From: Rhodococcus sp. H36-A4
Lineage (GTDB): Bacteria > Actinomycetota > Actinomycetes > Mycobacteriales > Mycobacteriaceae
DNA: 64,000 nucleotides
Direction of reading: 5' to 3'
Assembly (NCBI RefSeq): GCF_027158005.1
Contig: NZ_JAPVLQ010000007.1
Coordinates: 87,510-151,509 of the forward strand
Positions 52,774 through 61,189 of the stretch are shown piece by piece. Numbering within the stretch: position 1 is the first letter of the stretch; the number at the start of each line of letters is the position of its first letter. Under the pieces are notes generated by a model. That model worked only from the letters and a program-made list of their open reading frames with translations. It had not been told where the DNA came from and did no database searches. The position numbers were made by a program, and so were the translations under genes.

Positions 52774-53868
52774 ATGTCCGAGCACACAGACATCGGTATT
52801 AGCCGAGAACGCGTCGAAGAGCAGGTTCGCCGTTGGTGTGAGCGTGCGCGAGTGGACGGCAGATGGCCGATGCTGTCCGACGCGTCCTCGGTGGCTATCG
52901 CTGCGGGCCTGCTGGATCCCCCCACCAGGGAAATTCTGGCCGCGCGTCGTAGAGCGGAAAGGTCGGTGCCCTCGATCGGAGGCTTTGCTGCTGCGAGAAC
53001 CCTCGCCGAGGAGCGAGCACGATGGTTGGCCAAGAATACGAAGAACAAGCCGGGATCTGCGCTGGTCTACCGGATGCGAGCCGCTGAGCTGACCAAGCGT
53101 CTCGATCGCCTTCGAACGATAGTGGTGATGTCGACCGACTATTACGCACATGGTGTCCGCGCCGTTCGACGTGAGCGCCGCGACGGAATTCACTTGGATC
53201 TCGACCAGCGTGATGCACTCTTCGATGCGCTGCTGCATACCCCCGTCCCGAGGCAGCACATCGGCGGGCTCGCCGCTAGAACAGGGCTGTCGGTTCTCGA
53301 TGTTGCCGCTGATCGAGTTGCTGGGGTATCGAAGGACACTCGGTTCGGAAATGTGGGGGAGCGCGCATCATCAATGATGGCTCAGGTCGCAGATCAAAAG
53401 GACGATGTATTCGCCGACCGATACGAGACTCTGCTGTTCATCGCCGGCACGTCGTACGATCGCGTGAACTCCTCCCGGGTGTGGAGATCCGAGCACTTTC
53501 TCGTCCAGCGCACGCAACTCGACCTTGCCGAGGAACTCACTCAGGTCGCCGTCGACACCAACTCCCTCCACGACATCAGCACCGAACTAGATGACATCGC
53601 CAGGGTGATGCTCGACGACGCCACGCGAGTCCAGGTCGCCACCCGCCGTGCTGCGCTCGAGTCGGTATGGACGCAACTGATCGACAGGGTTGCTGCGTTG
53701 GTCAGGGTCGCGGACCTGGTTACGCGAGCCGAGGACGACTATTCTGCGACAGACGTCATACAGCGAGCACACAGCCTCGACAACAGAATCGACGCTCTCG
53801 TATCCCGAGCAGGAAATCGTGAACTGTCCGCCGACAACACACATTTCGTCGGCGACCAACTCACGTAA
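52774..53868 (+). CDS. Hypothetical helical protein
   Basis: The protein is 364 residues with ACGAGGAG before ATG 52774. It is soluble and rich in Ala, Arg and Leu, with long helices, for example RMRAAELTKRLDRLRTIVVMS and TELDDIARVMLDDATRVQVATR. I recognise no family or active site. It is convergent with the permease gene, 5 bp between stops. The composition is that of its neighbours. Confidence 0.5.
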   Translation: MSEHTDIGISRERVEEQVRRWCERARVDGRWPMLSDASSVAIAAGLLDPPTREILAARRRAERSVPSIGGFAAARTLAEERARWLAKNTKNKPGSALVYRMRAAELTKRLDRLRTIVVMSTDYYAHGVRAVRRERRDGIHLDLDQRDALFDALLHTPVPRQHIGGLAARTGLSVLDVAADRVAGVSKDTRFGNVGERASSMMAQVADQKDDVFADRYETLLFIAGTSYDRVNSSRVWRSEHFLVQRTQLDLAEELTQVAVDTNSLHDISTELDDIARVMLDDATRVQVATRRAALESVWTQLIDRVAALVRVADLVTRAEDDYSATDVIQRAHSLDNRIDALVSRAGNRELSADNTHFVGDQLT

Positions 53869-53873
53869 CCCAG

Positions 53874-55310
53874 CTAGGCGACAATGGCGAACAGTACGGC
53901 CGCCACGGCAAAGCTGACCACCGACAGGATCGTCTCGAGAACAGTCCATGTCTGCAGCGTCTGCTTGACTGTCATGTTGAAGAATTTGGCGATGATCCAG
54001 AAGCCACCGTCGTTGACGTGGCTCAAAATGATCGAGCCTGCCGCGATGGACATAGCGATCAGCGCCGTTGCCATAGGGGAGTAGTCCTGGGCAGCAACGA
54101 GTGGACCGACGATTCCGCCGGTGGTCACGATCGCGACCGTTGCCGAACCCTGCGCGATCCGAAGTGCACAGCTGATGACATACGACAGCACGATGATCGG
54201 TAAACCCGCAGCCGCCATCGCGTCGGCGAGCGCAGTGCCGATTCCGGTTGCAGAGATGACCTTGCCGAAGAAGGCACCTGCACCGACAACCAGCAGCAGC
54301 ATGCCGACGGGGCGCAATGATTCACCGGTCAGCGCACTCAATTCTTGAACCGTCGAGCCGCGGCGGATGCCTAGGACATAGAAGGCAATGAGCACTGCGA
54401 TGAGTAGGGCAACGGCAGGCGTTCCGAGGAACGTCAGTACCTCCAACAGGTTGCCTGGATCGAGGAGAATCGTGCCGAACGTCGCTCCGAGAATGAGAAC
54501 CAGCGGCACGGCAATGATGGTGCCGATGAGACCGACTGAAGGGGGAGTGGTGACGACCGAACGCTTGGTAGCAACCGAGGCGCCGCCTGCGCCGTCAGGG
54601 GCGTCGGGGGCGTCGTTGATGAAGTCGTCCGGCACATCGACGATCACGCGTTTGCCGATCCAATTACCCCAAACGAGGCCTGCGGCGATGAATCCCGGAA
54701 TGCCGCAGACGAATCCCATCAGGATCAGCCAGCCCAAGTTCACTTCGAGAAGGCCACCGAGCGCGACCGGACCGGGGTGAGGTGGCAAAAATGCATGGGT
54801 CATCGACAACCCGGCCAGCATCGGCAGGGCGTACAGCACGAGCGACTTTCCACCTTGGCGCGCTGCTACGTAGACGAGGGGTGCCAGCACGAAGATCCCG
54901 ATGTCGAAGAAGACTGGAATGCCGAAAATCAAGCCGAGCAGGCCCATCGCGATGGGTGCGCCGCGCTCACCGAAGATCCCGAGCAGCTTCGACGTCAGAG
55001 CCTGTGCGCCACCGGAGCGTTCGAGGATCGCGCCGAGGACAGTGCCGAGCCCGATGATGACTGCGATATGCCCGAGAATGCCACCGAAGCCCGTCTCGAG
55101 CAGTGATTCGTTGCTCTTGAGTGCAGTACCGACAATCTCGGACACCGGCAGCCCAGCTGCCAGTGCGAGACCGAGTCCGACGATCAATAGTGCGATGAAC
55201 GGCTCGAGTTTGACCTTGATGATGACGACCAAAAGCACAGCGATCGCAAAACCACACAGCACGAGAAGGCCCGGAGTGGAGGTCCTGAGCCAGTCGACAG
55301 CGGTATTCAT
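53874..55310 (-). CDS. GntP-family sugar-acid permease
   Basis: The protein is 478 residues with about 12 hydrophobic helices. Conserved GntP blocks are LEPFIALLIVGLGLALAAG, IFGIPVFFDIGIFVLAPLV, SMTHAFLPPHPGPVAL and ISCALRIAQGSATVAIVTTGG. Members import gluconate and related acids by proton symport. The start is ATG 55310, overlapping the next gene closely (30 bp between). It is last in a minus-strand operon with KDPG aldolase, D-aminoacylase and a D-serine-dehydratase-like gene. Confidence 0.9.
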   Translation of the reverse strand: MNTAVDWLRTSTPGLLVLCGFAIAVLLVVIIKVKLEPFIALLIVGLGLALAAGLPVSEIVGTALKSNESLLETGFGGILGHIAVIIGLGTVLGAILERSGGAQALTSKLLGIFGERGAPIAMGLLGLIFGIPVFFDIGIFVLAPLVYVAARQGGKSLVLYALPMLAGLSMTHAFLPPHPGPVALGGLLEVNLGWLILMGFVCGIPGFIAAGLVWGNWIGKRVIVDVPDDFINDAPDAPDGAGGASVATKRSVVTTPPSVGLIGTIIAVPLVLILGATFGTILLDPGNLLEVLTFLGTPAVALLIAVLIAFYVLGIRRGSTVQELSALTGESLRPVGMLLLVVGAGAFFGKVISATGIGTALADAMAAAGLPIIVLSYVISCALRIAQGSATVAIVTTGGIVGPLVAAQDYSPMATALIAMSIAAGSIILSHVNDGGFWIIAKFFNMTVKQTLQTWTVLETILSVVSFAVAAVLFAIVA

Positions 55311-55339
55311 AGGTTGCCTTTCGGTAAGGGTTGGATATA

Positions 55340-55954
55340 TCAACCCATGGATATGACGAAAGCTTCTGCGCGAGCGGTAATTCCGGCCCAGTCTCCGGAT
55401 TCGACGCTCTGTGGAGAAACGACATCGGTGCCTGCCGTGACGGCGACTGCACCCTGGCTCAGGAACTCTGCTGCGTTCGAGGCATTGACCCCGCCCGACG
55501 GAATGAGCTTCGCATCGGGAAGGGGCCCGAGAAGGTCCTTGAAGTGCACAGGCCCCAATGCGCGCGCCGGAAAAATTTTGACGGCTGCCGCACCCAGATC
55601 GAGTGCGTTCATCACCTCGGTGGGCGACAGTGCACCCATCACGACGGGAATGCCTCGGGCAAGCGCGACCTCGGCCACAGTAGGGCGCAGTCCAGGTGTG
55701 ACGAGGAACTGTGCGCCGGCATCGATCGCGGAGCGTGCCTGCTCGTCTGTCAGGACGGTCCCGGCCCCGATGACTGCCCCAGCATCGGCTGCGGCGCGCA
55801 TCAATTCCAGGACTCCCGGCGTAGTGAAGGTCAGTTCGACAGCCCGGATGCCTCCGCGCGCCAAAGCCTCGGCGAGGGCTACCGGATCAGAGATCGAGGG
55901 AGCCCGGACAACAGCGAGTGCGCGATCATCGAGGATCGTCTGCAGGGCGTTCAC
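55340..55954 (-). CDS. eda: 2-keto-3-deoxy-6-phosphogluconate aldolase
   Basis: The protein is 204 residues, the usual length. The Schiff-base lysine is K126 in AAVKIFPA, and E40 in AVELTFTTP corresponds to the catalytic glutamate. Further motifs are GAGTVLTDEQA, FLVTPGLRP and LIPSGGVNASN. It cleaves KDPG to pyruvate and glyceraldehyde-3-phosphate. Its start overlaps the deacylase stop in ATGA (55951-55954). Confidence 0.92.
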   Translation of the reverse strand: MNALQTILDDRALAVVRAPSISDPVALAEALARGGIRAVELTFTTPGVLELMRAAADAGAVIGAGTVLTDEQARSAIDAGAQFLVTPGLRPTVAEVALARGIPVVMGALSPTEVMNALDLGAAAVKIFPARALGPVHFKDLLGPLPDAKLIPSGGVNASNAAEFLSQGAVAVTAGTDVVSPQSVESGDWAGITARAEAFVISMG

Positions 55955-57546
55955 CGAACCTGCCTCAATGCTCGGCCGGCCAAATTGCCTGTGGGCTTTC
56001 CATCATCGATGGCGATTTGGCCGTTGACCAGCACGTGACTGATTCCTATCGCTTGTTGTTTCGGATTGTCGAAGGTGGCCGTATCGCGAATGGTCTCGGG
56101 ATCGAACAGCACCAAATCGGCCGCGAATCCCTCTGCGATCGTCCCCCGGTCGGTCAGGCGCAGCCGCTGCGCGGGACGGCCCGTCAGGTGATTGATGCAG
56201 TCCTCCAAGCCCAATAGCTGCTCCTCGCGCACGTAATGGCCGAGGTACCGGGGAAATGTTCCCCATGCCCGGGGATGCGGGCGCTCACCGACGAGGATTG
56301 CGTCGCTGCCGCCCATGTGGTTCGGATGCACCATGATCTCGCGGACGTTTTCCTCGTGCCCCACGTGTTGAAGGATGGTGGTGGCCAGCTGATCTCGTTG
56401 AAGGATATCGAAGAAGATATCCACCGGTGCTTTGCTCAGCTCGGCAGCGAGATCGATCATCGTTCGGCCGACATACCCGTCGAGTTCCGAGTTCGCGACG
56501 CCGCTGAGCTGGATGGTGTCCCACTCGACCGTCACTCCATGGCAACCGTCGGAACCGTTGACGTTTACGTCCGCGGCGATGCGGGCACGTACTTCGGGAT
56601 CGGCCATCCTGGCCAGCGCCTGGTCGGGTCCACCGGACATGGCCCAACTGGGAAGCAGGGCCGACAACGTCGTCGCGCCAGGGAGATACGGGTAGGTGTC
56701 GAGAGTGACGTCACAGCCGTCGGCGATCGCCGAGTCGACCTTGTCGAGGAATTCCCCTGCGCGACCCCGATTCACACCGAAATTCATGGTGGCGTGCGTC
56801 AAATGCAGTGCGCAGCCCGTATCGCGGGCCAGATCGAGCATCTCTTGATAGGCCTCGAGCGCGCCGGCGCCGTATGACCGCGTGTGCGGCGCATAGAACC
56901 CGCCGAAGTCGGCAACGACCTCGCACAGGGCACGAAGTTCGCTCGTGTCTGCGTACATCCCGGGGGTGTAAGTGAGTCCACTCGACATGCCGACCGCACC
57001 CTCGGCGAGCCCTTCTGCGAGTAACTCCTGCATGCGGGTGATCTCGCGCGACGTGGCCGGACGCCGGTCTCCGCCGACGGCGAGATAGCGCAGCGTGCCC
57101 TGTGGCACAAGATACGCAGCATTCGGAGTAATGCCCTGATCGAGGCGGTCGAGATACTCCGCAACCGAACGCCAGGAGAAGTCCAGATCGCGTGGATTGC
57201 CGTTCCATCCGGCAATCTGACGACGGATGATGTCGAGAGTTGCGTCGTCGACCGGCGCGTAGGCAATACCATCCTGCCCAATCACTTCGGTGGTCACACC
57301 CTGACTGATCTTCGGAAAATGGCCGGGATCGGTGAGCAGCCTGAGGTCCGAGTGCGCGTGCATGTCGATGAAGCCTGGCGCGAGCACGTTGCCAGGCTTC
57401 GCATCGATTATTCGATCCGCGAAGTGGGTGCCGCCGGGCTCGACGATCGCCTCGATCCGGCCCGAGGCGACGAGGACATCACTTCGGATGCGAGGTGAAC
57501 CCGTGCCGTCGACGACGTCTGCGCCACGAATGAGAATGTCGGTCAT
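55951..57546 (-). CDS. N-acyl-D-amino-acid deacylase (D-aminoacylase family)
   Basis: The protein is 531 residues of the amidohydrolase fold. Metal ligands H63 and H65 are in APGFIDMHAHSD; later His residues appear in HLTHATMNF and VGHEENVREIMVHPNHMGG. The family hydrolyses N-acyl-D-amino acids to the D-amino acid and a carboxylate. Its neighbours process 2-keto-3-deoxy sugar acids, so an N-acyl amino-sugar acid such as N-acetyl-D-glucosaminate is a plausible substrate (inference). It overlaps eda and lies 9 bp after the dehydratase. Confidence 0.9.
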   Translation of the reverse strand: MTDILIRGADVVDGTGSPRIRSDVLVASGRIEAIVEPGGTHFADRIIDAKPGNVLAPGFIDMHAHSDLRLLTDPGHFPKISQGVTTEVIGQDGIAYAPVDDATLDIIRRQIAGWNGNPRDLDFSWRSVAEYLDRLDQGITPNAAYLVPQGTLRYLAVGGDRRPATSREITRMQELLAEGLAEGAVGMSSGLTYTPGMYADTSELRALCEVVADFGGFYAPHTRSYGAGALEAYQEMLDLARDTGCALHLTHATMNFGVNRGRAGEFLDKVDSAIADGCDVTLDTYPYLPGATTLSALLPSWAMSGGPDQALARMADPEVRARIAADVNVNGSDGCHGVTVEWDTIQLSGVANSELDGYVGRTMIDLAAELSKAPVDIFFDILQRDQLATTILQHVGHEENVREIMVHPNHMGGSDAILVGERPHPRAWGTFPRYLGHYVREEQLLGLEDCINHLTGRPAQRLRLTDRGTIAEGFAADLVLFDPETIRDTATFDNPKQQAIGISHVLVNGQIAIDDGKPTGNLAGRALRQVR

Positions 57547-57555
57547 AGCGTGTTC

Positions 57556-58827
57556 CTAGAAGAAGGTGTGGACGAGGTCCACAACGAGGGGATTGTCGGA
57601 GTCGACGTCATCGATCACCGGGATGAGTCGCCACTTGTCGAATGCCGTACATGGATGCGAAAGGCCTAGGCGTACAACGGTTCCGACTGGTAGTGCTGCA
57701 GAGTCTTCGGGCATCCGTAGGAAAGCGTGCTGATCATTGAGTGCGGTGACCTCGGCGTGCTCCACGCTCTGGGGTACCGGGAGTCCTTCGTCGAACGGCA
57801 GATCCCGCTTTCCAGCGTCCAGCAATGCCAACCCGGGTTCTGGCGTGGACACAACGCGAGCCCAGCCGTGCATCGCCGATCTCAACGGGTTGTCCGAGCG
57901 AGCCGAATTCATCGGCGAAATCTGTGAATAAAATCCGTCGTCGTGGATGATGTAGGCACCCGAGCGCAGTACCACCGACGTGGCAACGCCACGTTCACCC
58001 TTCTCGTCTGCCAGGGCAGCCAATCGCTCGACCACCAGGTCCTGATAGGCGCTGCCACCGGCCGTCACGACGGCGTGGGTGTCGTAGAGATCGGCATCGA
58101 GTAGTTCCCGGTGCAGGGCGGCCACGGTGTCCAAGTAGGTGCGGACATCAGTCAGACCGGTGGGTGAGCGGTCATGGCTCAGCGCGCCCTCGTACCCACC
58201 GATCCCGGCGAGGGCAAGAGATGGTGATGCGACGACAGCGTCAGCGACGGCACGAGCAGACTCTGTCGTCCGTGCGCCAGTTCGCCCGTGTTCTCCACCG
58301 AGTTCGACGATCACGTTGACCCGACGAGCGCCCGCCGAAGAAGCGAGGACAGCATTCATTGCCTTTACGGTGGCGAGACCATCTGCCCAGCAGTAGAATT
58401 CGAATTCAGGGTGAGCTTCCAGTTCGGATGCAAGCCAGGTCAGTCCCACCGGATCGACGAGGGCATTGGCGAGCATTATTCGCTCGACGCCGAACGCTCG
58501 AGCGAGCTGCACCTGCCAAATGGTAGCCAAAGTGATTGCCCAGGAGCCTGATTCGAGTTGGAGTCGCCACAGCGCAGGCGCCATCGTCGTCTTGCCGTGC
58601 GGTGCGATCCGCACTCCGGCGTGCTGCGCCCACTCGGCCATGACTGCAATGTTGTGCTGCATGCGCCCGCGATCCAAGGTGAGTAACGGAGTCTGGAAGT
58701 CCGCCAGGGTGGGGGCGGTGCTGATGAACTGCTCGACCGACTGCCCCCATGTACTCGGGGGGACGGACTTGTGTTCGGGGCCGAGAGTCCTCGTTCGGAG
58801 GGCGTTCACGGCATTCGAGTCGATCAA
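57556..58827 (-). CDS. D-serine dehydratase/D-threonine aldolase-like PLP enzyme
   Basis: The protein is 423 residues. TTG 58827 is chosen because GGAGG lies seven bases upstream and no other start is near. The PLP lysine is K79 in RIAPHGKTTM, in a fold-type III alanine-racemase-like barrel. The end motif GLSHPCTAFDKWR supplies the His and Cys zinc ligands of eukaryotic-type D-serine dehydratase. Related enzymes eliminate ammonia from D-serine, 3-hydroxyaspartate or D-glucosaminate. Next to KDG kinase and KDPG aldolase, D-glucosaminate is attractive as substrate. Confidence 0.87.
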   Translation of the reverse strand: MIDSNAVNALRTRTLGPEHKSVPPSTWGQSVEQFISTAPTLADFQTPLLTLDRGRMQHNIAVMAEWAQHAGVRIAPHGKTTMAPALWRLQLESGSWAITLATIWQVQLARAFGVERIMLANALVDPVGLTWLASELEAHPEFEFYCWADGLATVKAMNAVLASSAGARRVNVIVELGGEHGRTGARTTESARAVADAVVASPSLALAGIGGYEGALSHDRSPTGLTDVRTYLDTVAALHRELLDADLYDTHAVVTAGGSAYQDLVVERLAALADEKGERGVATSVVLRSGAYIIHDDGFYSQISPMNSARSDNPLRSAMHGWARVVSTPEPGLALLDAGKRDLPFDEGLPVPQSVEHAEVTALNDQHAFLRMPEDSAALPVGTVVRLGLSHPCTAFDKWRLIPVIDDVDSDNPLVVDLVHTFF

Positions 58828-58869
58828 GACGGAACCTCCAGGGGCTGGCTGACGCGTCGGCCGGGGATT

Positions 58870-58901
58870 TGCGTTGCGTATTACGCAACGCATGTTGCGC
58901 A
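58870..58901. promoter_or_regulatory. Overlapping IclR-type operators
   Basis: TGCGTTGCGTA (58870-58880) and TACGCAACGCA (58882-58892) are perfect inverted 11-bp arms around one base. A second dyad, ACGCAAC and GTTGCGC with GCAT between (58883-58900), overlaps it. They lie between the divergent operons. The encoded IclR protein is the obvious ligand. Confidence 0.7.
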
Positions 58902-58923
58902 ATGTGTTTACGATTAGTAGTGT
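58895..58923 (+). promoter_or_regulatory. Promoter of the kinase-IclR-RidA operon
   Basis: TTGCGC (58895-58900), a 17-bp spacer and TAGTGT (58918-58923) fit a sigma-70 promoter. The -35 overlaps the second IclR-type dyad. The transcription start would be near 58930, giving a leader of about 37 bases. Confidence 0.45.
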
Positions 58924-58966
58924 GCAACGAAACACGTCCAGCCGCAAGCATTCGAAGGAGATCGAT

Positions 58967-59974
58967 GTGACATTGCCGCGAGCAATATGCGTCGGCGAAG
59001 GACTGGTGGTGCTTGTTGCGACTCCTGGCCCACTCGAAAACTCGGAGACCTTCACCCGTTCCGCCGGGGGGGCGGAAGCCAATGTGGCACGAGTGTTCGC
59101 GCAGTTGGGTGTCGATGCTGCCTGGATCTCGAGAGTGGGAAACGATGGCTTCGGGCGCTATCTGGTGGACGAACTGGACTCCGCGGGAGTGAATACCTCA
59201 GCCGTAACGCGTGATGAAGGTCGGCCCACGGGCCTGTATGTCAAGGAACGCGGTGCAGGTACGGGTTCTCCAGGGGATCTACCTCTCGGCGAGAGCAAGA
59301 TGACCTACTTTCGGACGGGATCCGCGGCCAGCGCGCTCTCGCCGAATGACATCGACAGTGCACACGCTGTCGCGATGATCAAGGCCGCAGAGTTGGTTCA
59401 CTTCTCCGGAATCACTGTCGCTCTTTCCGAGACCGCAGAAAACTTGACACGCCAATTGACTGCTCGCGCAGCGATGGTGAGCTTCGACCTCAATTATCGT
59501 CCTGCGCTATGGGGTTCCCGACTGCAGCACGCGCCGAGGGTTCTCGCGGACCATGTCCGTCGAAGTGACGTCGTTCTGATGGGTGCCGACGAAGCGAACG
59601 AGGTGTTCGGTATCGACGACCCCGACGCATTGCGGGCAGAGTTTCCAGAACCTCACCACCTCGTGATCAAGAACGATGCCCACGTCGTGACCGCGTTCGA
59701 AGGCCGCTCCCGAATCGACGTCCCCGCGTTGACACTCGACGTCGTCGAGAAGATCGGTGCAGGTGACGCATTTGCAGGTGGCTATCTCACCGGTTTGTTG
59801 GACGGGCTCACGCCCGTCGGGCGCGTGCGGCTCGGTCACCTTTGTGCTGCGGGGGCACTTACCGCACACGGTGATATCGCCGAAGTGCTCCAGGCGCCGG
59901 CACGTCGATCCGCTCTCGACCTGTCGGACCAAGGCTGGCGCCTGCTGCAGTACTCGACGTTGGTGACCGCATGA
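58967..59974 (+). CDS. kdgK: PfkB-family sugar kinase, probably 2-keto-3-deoxygluconate kinase
   Basis: The protein is 335 residues, with GTG start and GAAGGAG upstream. PfkB signature 1 is RSAGGAEANVARVFAQLG; signature 2 contains EKIGAGDAFAGGY, with D267 as catalytic base. It phosphorylates a sugar or keto-sugar acid. VSFDLNYRPALW and ADEANEVFG are typical of KDG kinases. The KDPG aldolase in the divergent operon supports KDG as substrate. Its stop overlaps the IclR start by ATGA. Confidence 0.87.
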   Translation: MTLPRAICVGEGLVVLVATPGPLENSETFTRSAGGAEANVARVFAQLGVDAAWISRVGNDGFGRYLVDELDSAGVNTSAVTRDEGRPTGLYVKERGAGTGSPGDLPLGESKMTYFRTGSAASALSPNDIDSAHAVAMIKAAELVHFSGITVALSETAENLTRQLTARAAMVSFDLNYRPALWGSRLQHAPRVLADHVRRSDVVLMGADEANEVFGIDDPDALRAEFPEPHHLVIKNDAHVVTAFEGRSRIDVPALTLDVVEKIGAGDAFAGGYLTGLLDGLTPVGRVRLGHLCAAGALTAHGDIAEVLQAPARRSALDLSDQGWRLLQYSTLVTA

Positions 59975-60744
59975 GTCAGAGCCTTTCCCGAGCACTGACA
60001 ATTCTTGGGTTACTCGGAGCCGAGTCCCGTTCCCTCGACCAGCTGGCCGGAGAACTGGAAGTCCACAAGACGACCGTGATGCGTCTACTGCGCACGATGG
60101 AAACCGACAGATTCGTTCAACACGATTCGAATCATCGATACGTGCTCGGATCCCGGTTCTTCGAGCTGGCCAATCGTGCACTCGAACAGCGTGACGTGCG
60201 CACAGTCGCACGACCACATTTGTCCGAACTCAATGTCACTACCGGCCAAACGATTCACCTCGCAACCTACGAATCAGGCGAGGCGGTGTACATCGACAAG
60301 TTCGACGCCAAGCAAAGCGTGCGCATGTATTCGAGAATCGGACGCCCCGCCCCATTGCACTGCACAGCGGTCGGCAAGGTTCTCGTGGCAGCACGTCCGC
60401 ACACCGAACGCGTGAACATTGCCGAGCGAATACCCTACGAGCGCTTCACTGATCGGACCATCGATTGCGCCGAGCAATACCTTGCCGAGCTCGATCTGGT
60501 TGCCGAGCAGGGATACGCGGAGGACCACGAAGAGCACGAGTCATTCGTGAACTGCATCGGAGTGCCCATCCGCGACGGGACCGGGTCAGTAGTGGCCGCC
60601 GTGTCGATGTCGGTTCCCGACATGCTTCTCAACCACTCCCAAGTTTTGGCGACGCTCCCGGAGGTTCGACGAGTGGCGGCGGCGATCTCCGCGGACCTCG
60701 GTTGGATACCTGCACATGATGTCGACAGCAGTGAGGAAGGATAA
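59971..60744 (+). CDS. IclR-family transcriptional regulator
   Basis: The protein is 257 residues. The N-terminal winged helix is RSLDQLAGELEVHKTTVMRLLRTME. The effector domain reads IHLATYESGEAVYIDKFDA, RPAPLHCTAVGKVLVA and GYAEDHEEHESFVNCIGVPI, standard for IclR. It is made together with the kinase (ATGA overlap) and probably binds the dyads at 58870-58901 to control both operons. Its effector is likely KDG or another pathway keto acid, by analogy with KdgR. Confidence 0.92.
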   Translation: MSQSLSRALTILGLLGAESRSLDQLAGELEVHKTTVMRLLRTMETDRFVQHDSNHRYVLGSRFFELANRALEQRDVRTVARPHLSELNVTTGQTIHLATYESGEAVYIDKFDAKQSVRMYSRIGRPAPLHCTAVGKVLVAARPHTERVNIAERIPYERFTDRTIDCAEQYLAELDLVAEQGYAEDHEEHESFVNCIGVPIRDGTGSVVAAVSMSVPDMLLNHSQVLATLPEVRRVAAAISADLGWIPAHDVDSSEEG

Positions 60745-60746
60745 AG

Positions 60747-61148
60747 ATGAGCGAGAAAATCGCAGTCCGAACCGACGGGGCGCCGGCGCCGGCGCATACG
60801 TTCTCGCAGGGTGTTCGCAAGGGGCCGTTCGTTCAGGTATCCGGGCAGGGTCCCGTAGATCCGAAGACCAACGAGTACCTGTACCCGGGAGATGTAGCCG
60901 CACAAACCATTCGGACGCTCGAGAACGTTCGTGCCATCGTGGAAGCGAGCGGTGCGACATTCGACGACGTCGTCATGCTCCGGGTGTACCTCACCGAGCG
61001 CGGGGACTTCGCGAAGATGAACGACGCCTACGGCGAATTCGTGAAGAAGCACACGAGGGGTGAAGTGTTGCCAAGCCGCACTACGGTATTCACCGGACTT
61101 CCGCGTGAAGAGATGCTTGTCGAGATCGACGCAGTCGCGATCATCTGA
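60747..61148 (+). CDS. RidA-family enamine/imine deaminase
   Basis: The protein is 133 residues. The substrate-binding arginine is R111 in LPSRTTVFTGLP, and the second catalytic acid is E126 in LVEIDAVA. RidA proteins hydrolyse reactive enamines/imines released by PLP dehydratases. It is 2 bp after the IclR gene, in the operon divergent from the dehydratase, which supports a detoxifying or accelerating role for that enzyme. A terminator follows. Confidence 0.9.
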   Translation: MSEKIAVRTDGAPAPAHTFSQGVRKGPFVQVSGQGPVDPKTNEYLYPGDVAAQTIRTLENVRAIVEASGATFDDVVMLRVYLTERGDFAKMNDAYGEFVKKHTRGEVLPSRTTVFTGLPREEMLVEIDAVAII

Positions 61149-61157
61149 CGTCTGCTG

Positions 61158-61184
61158 GGCCCGATCCGTAGTCGATCGGGCCCC
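61158..61184. terminator. Bidirectional stem-loop between convergent genes
   Basis: GGGCCCGATC (61158-61167) pairs perfectly with GATCGGGCCC (61175-61184) across a 7-base loop. It fills the gap between the RidA stop and the TY-Chap stop on the other strand. Confidence 0.8.
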
Positions 61185-61189
61185 CAGCT

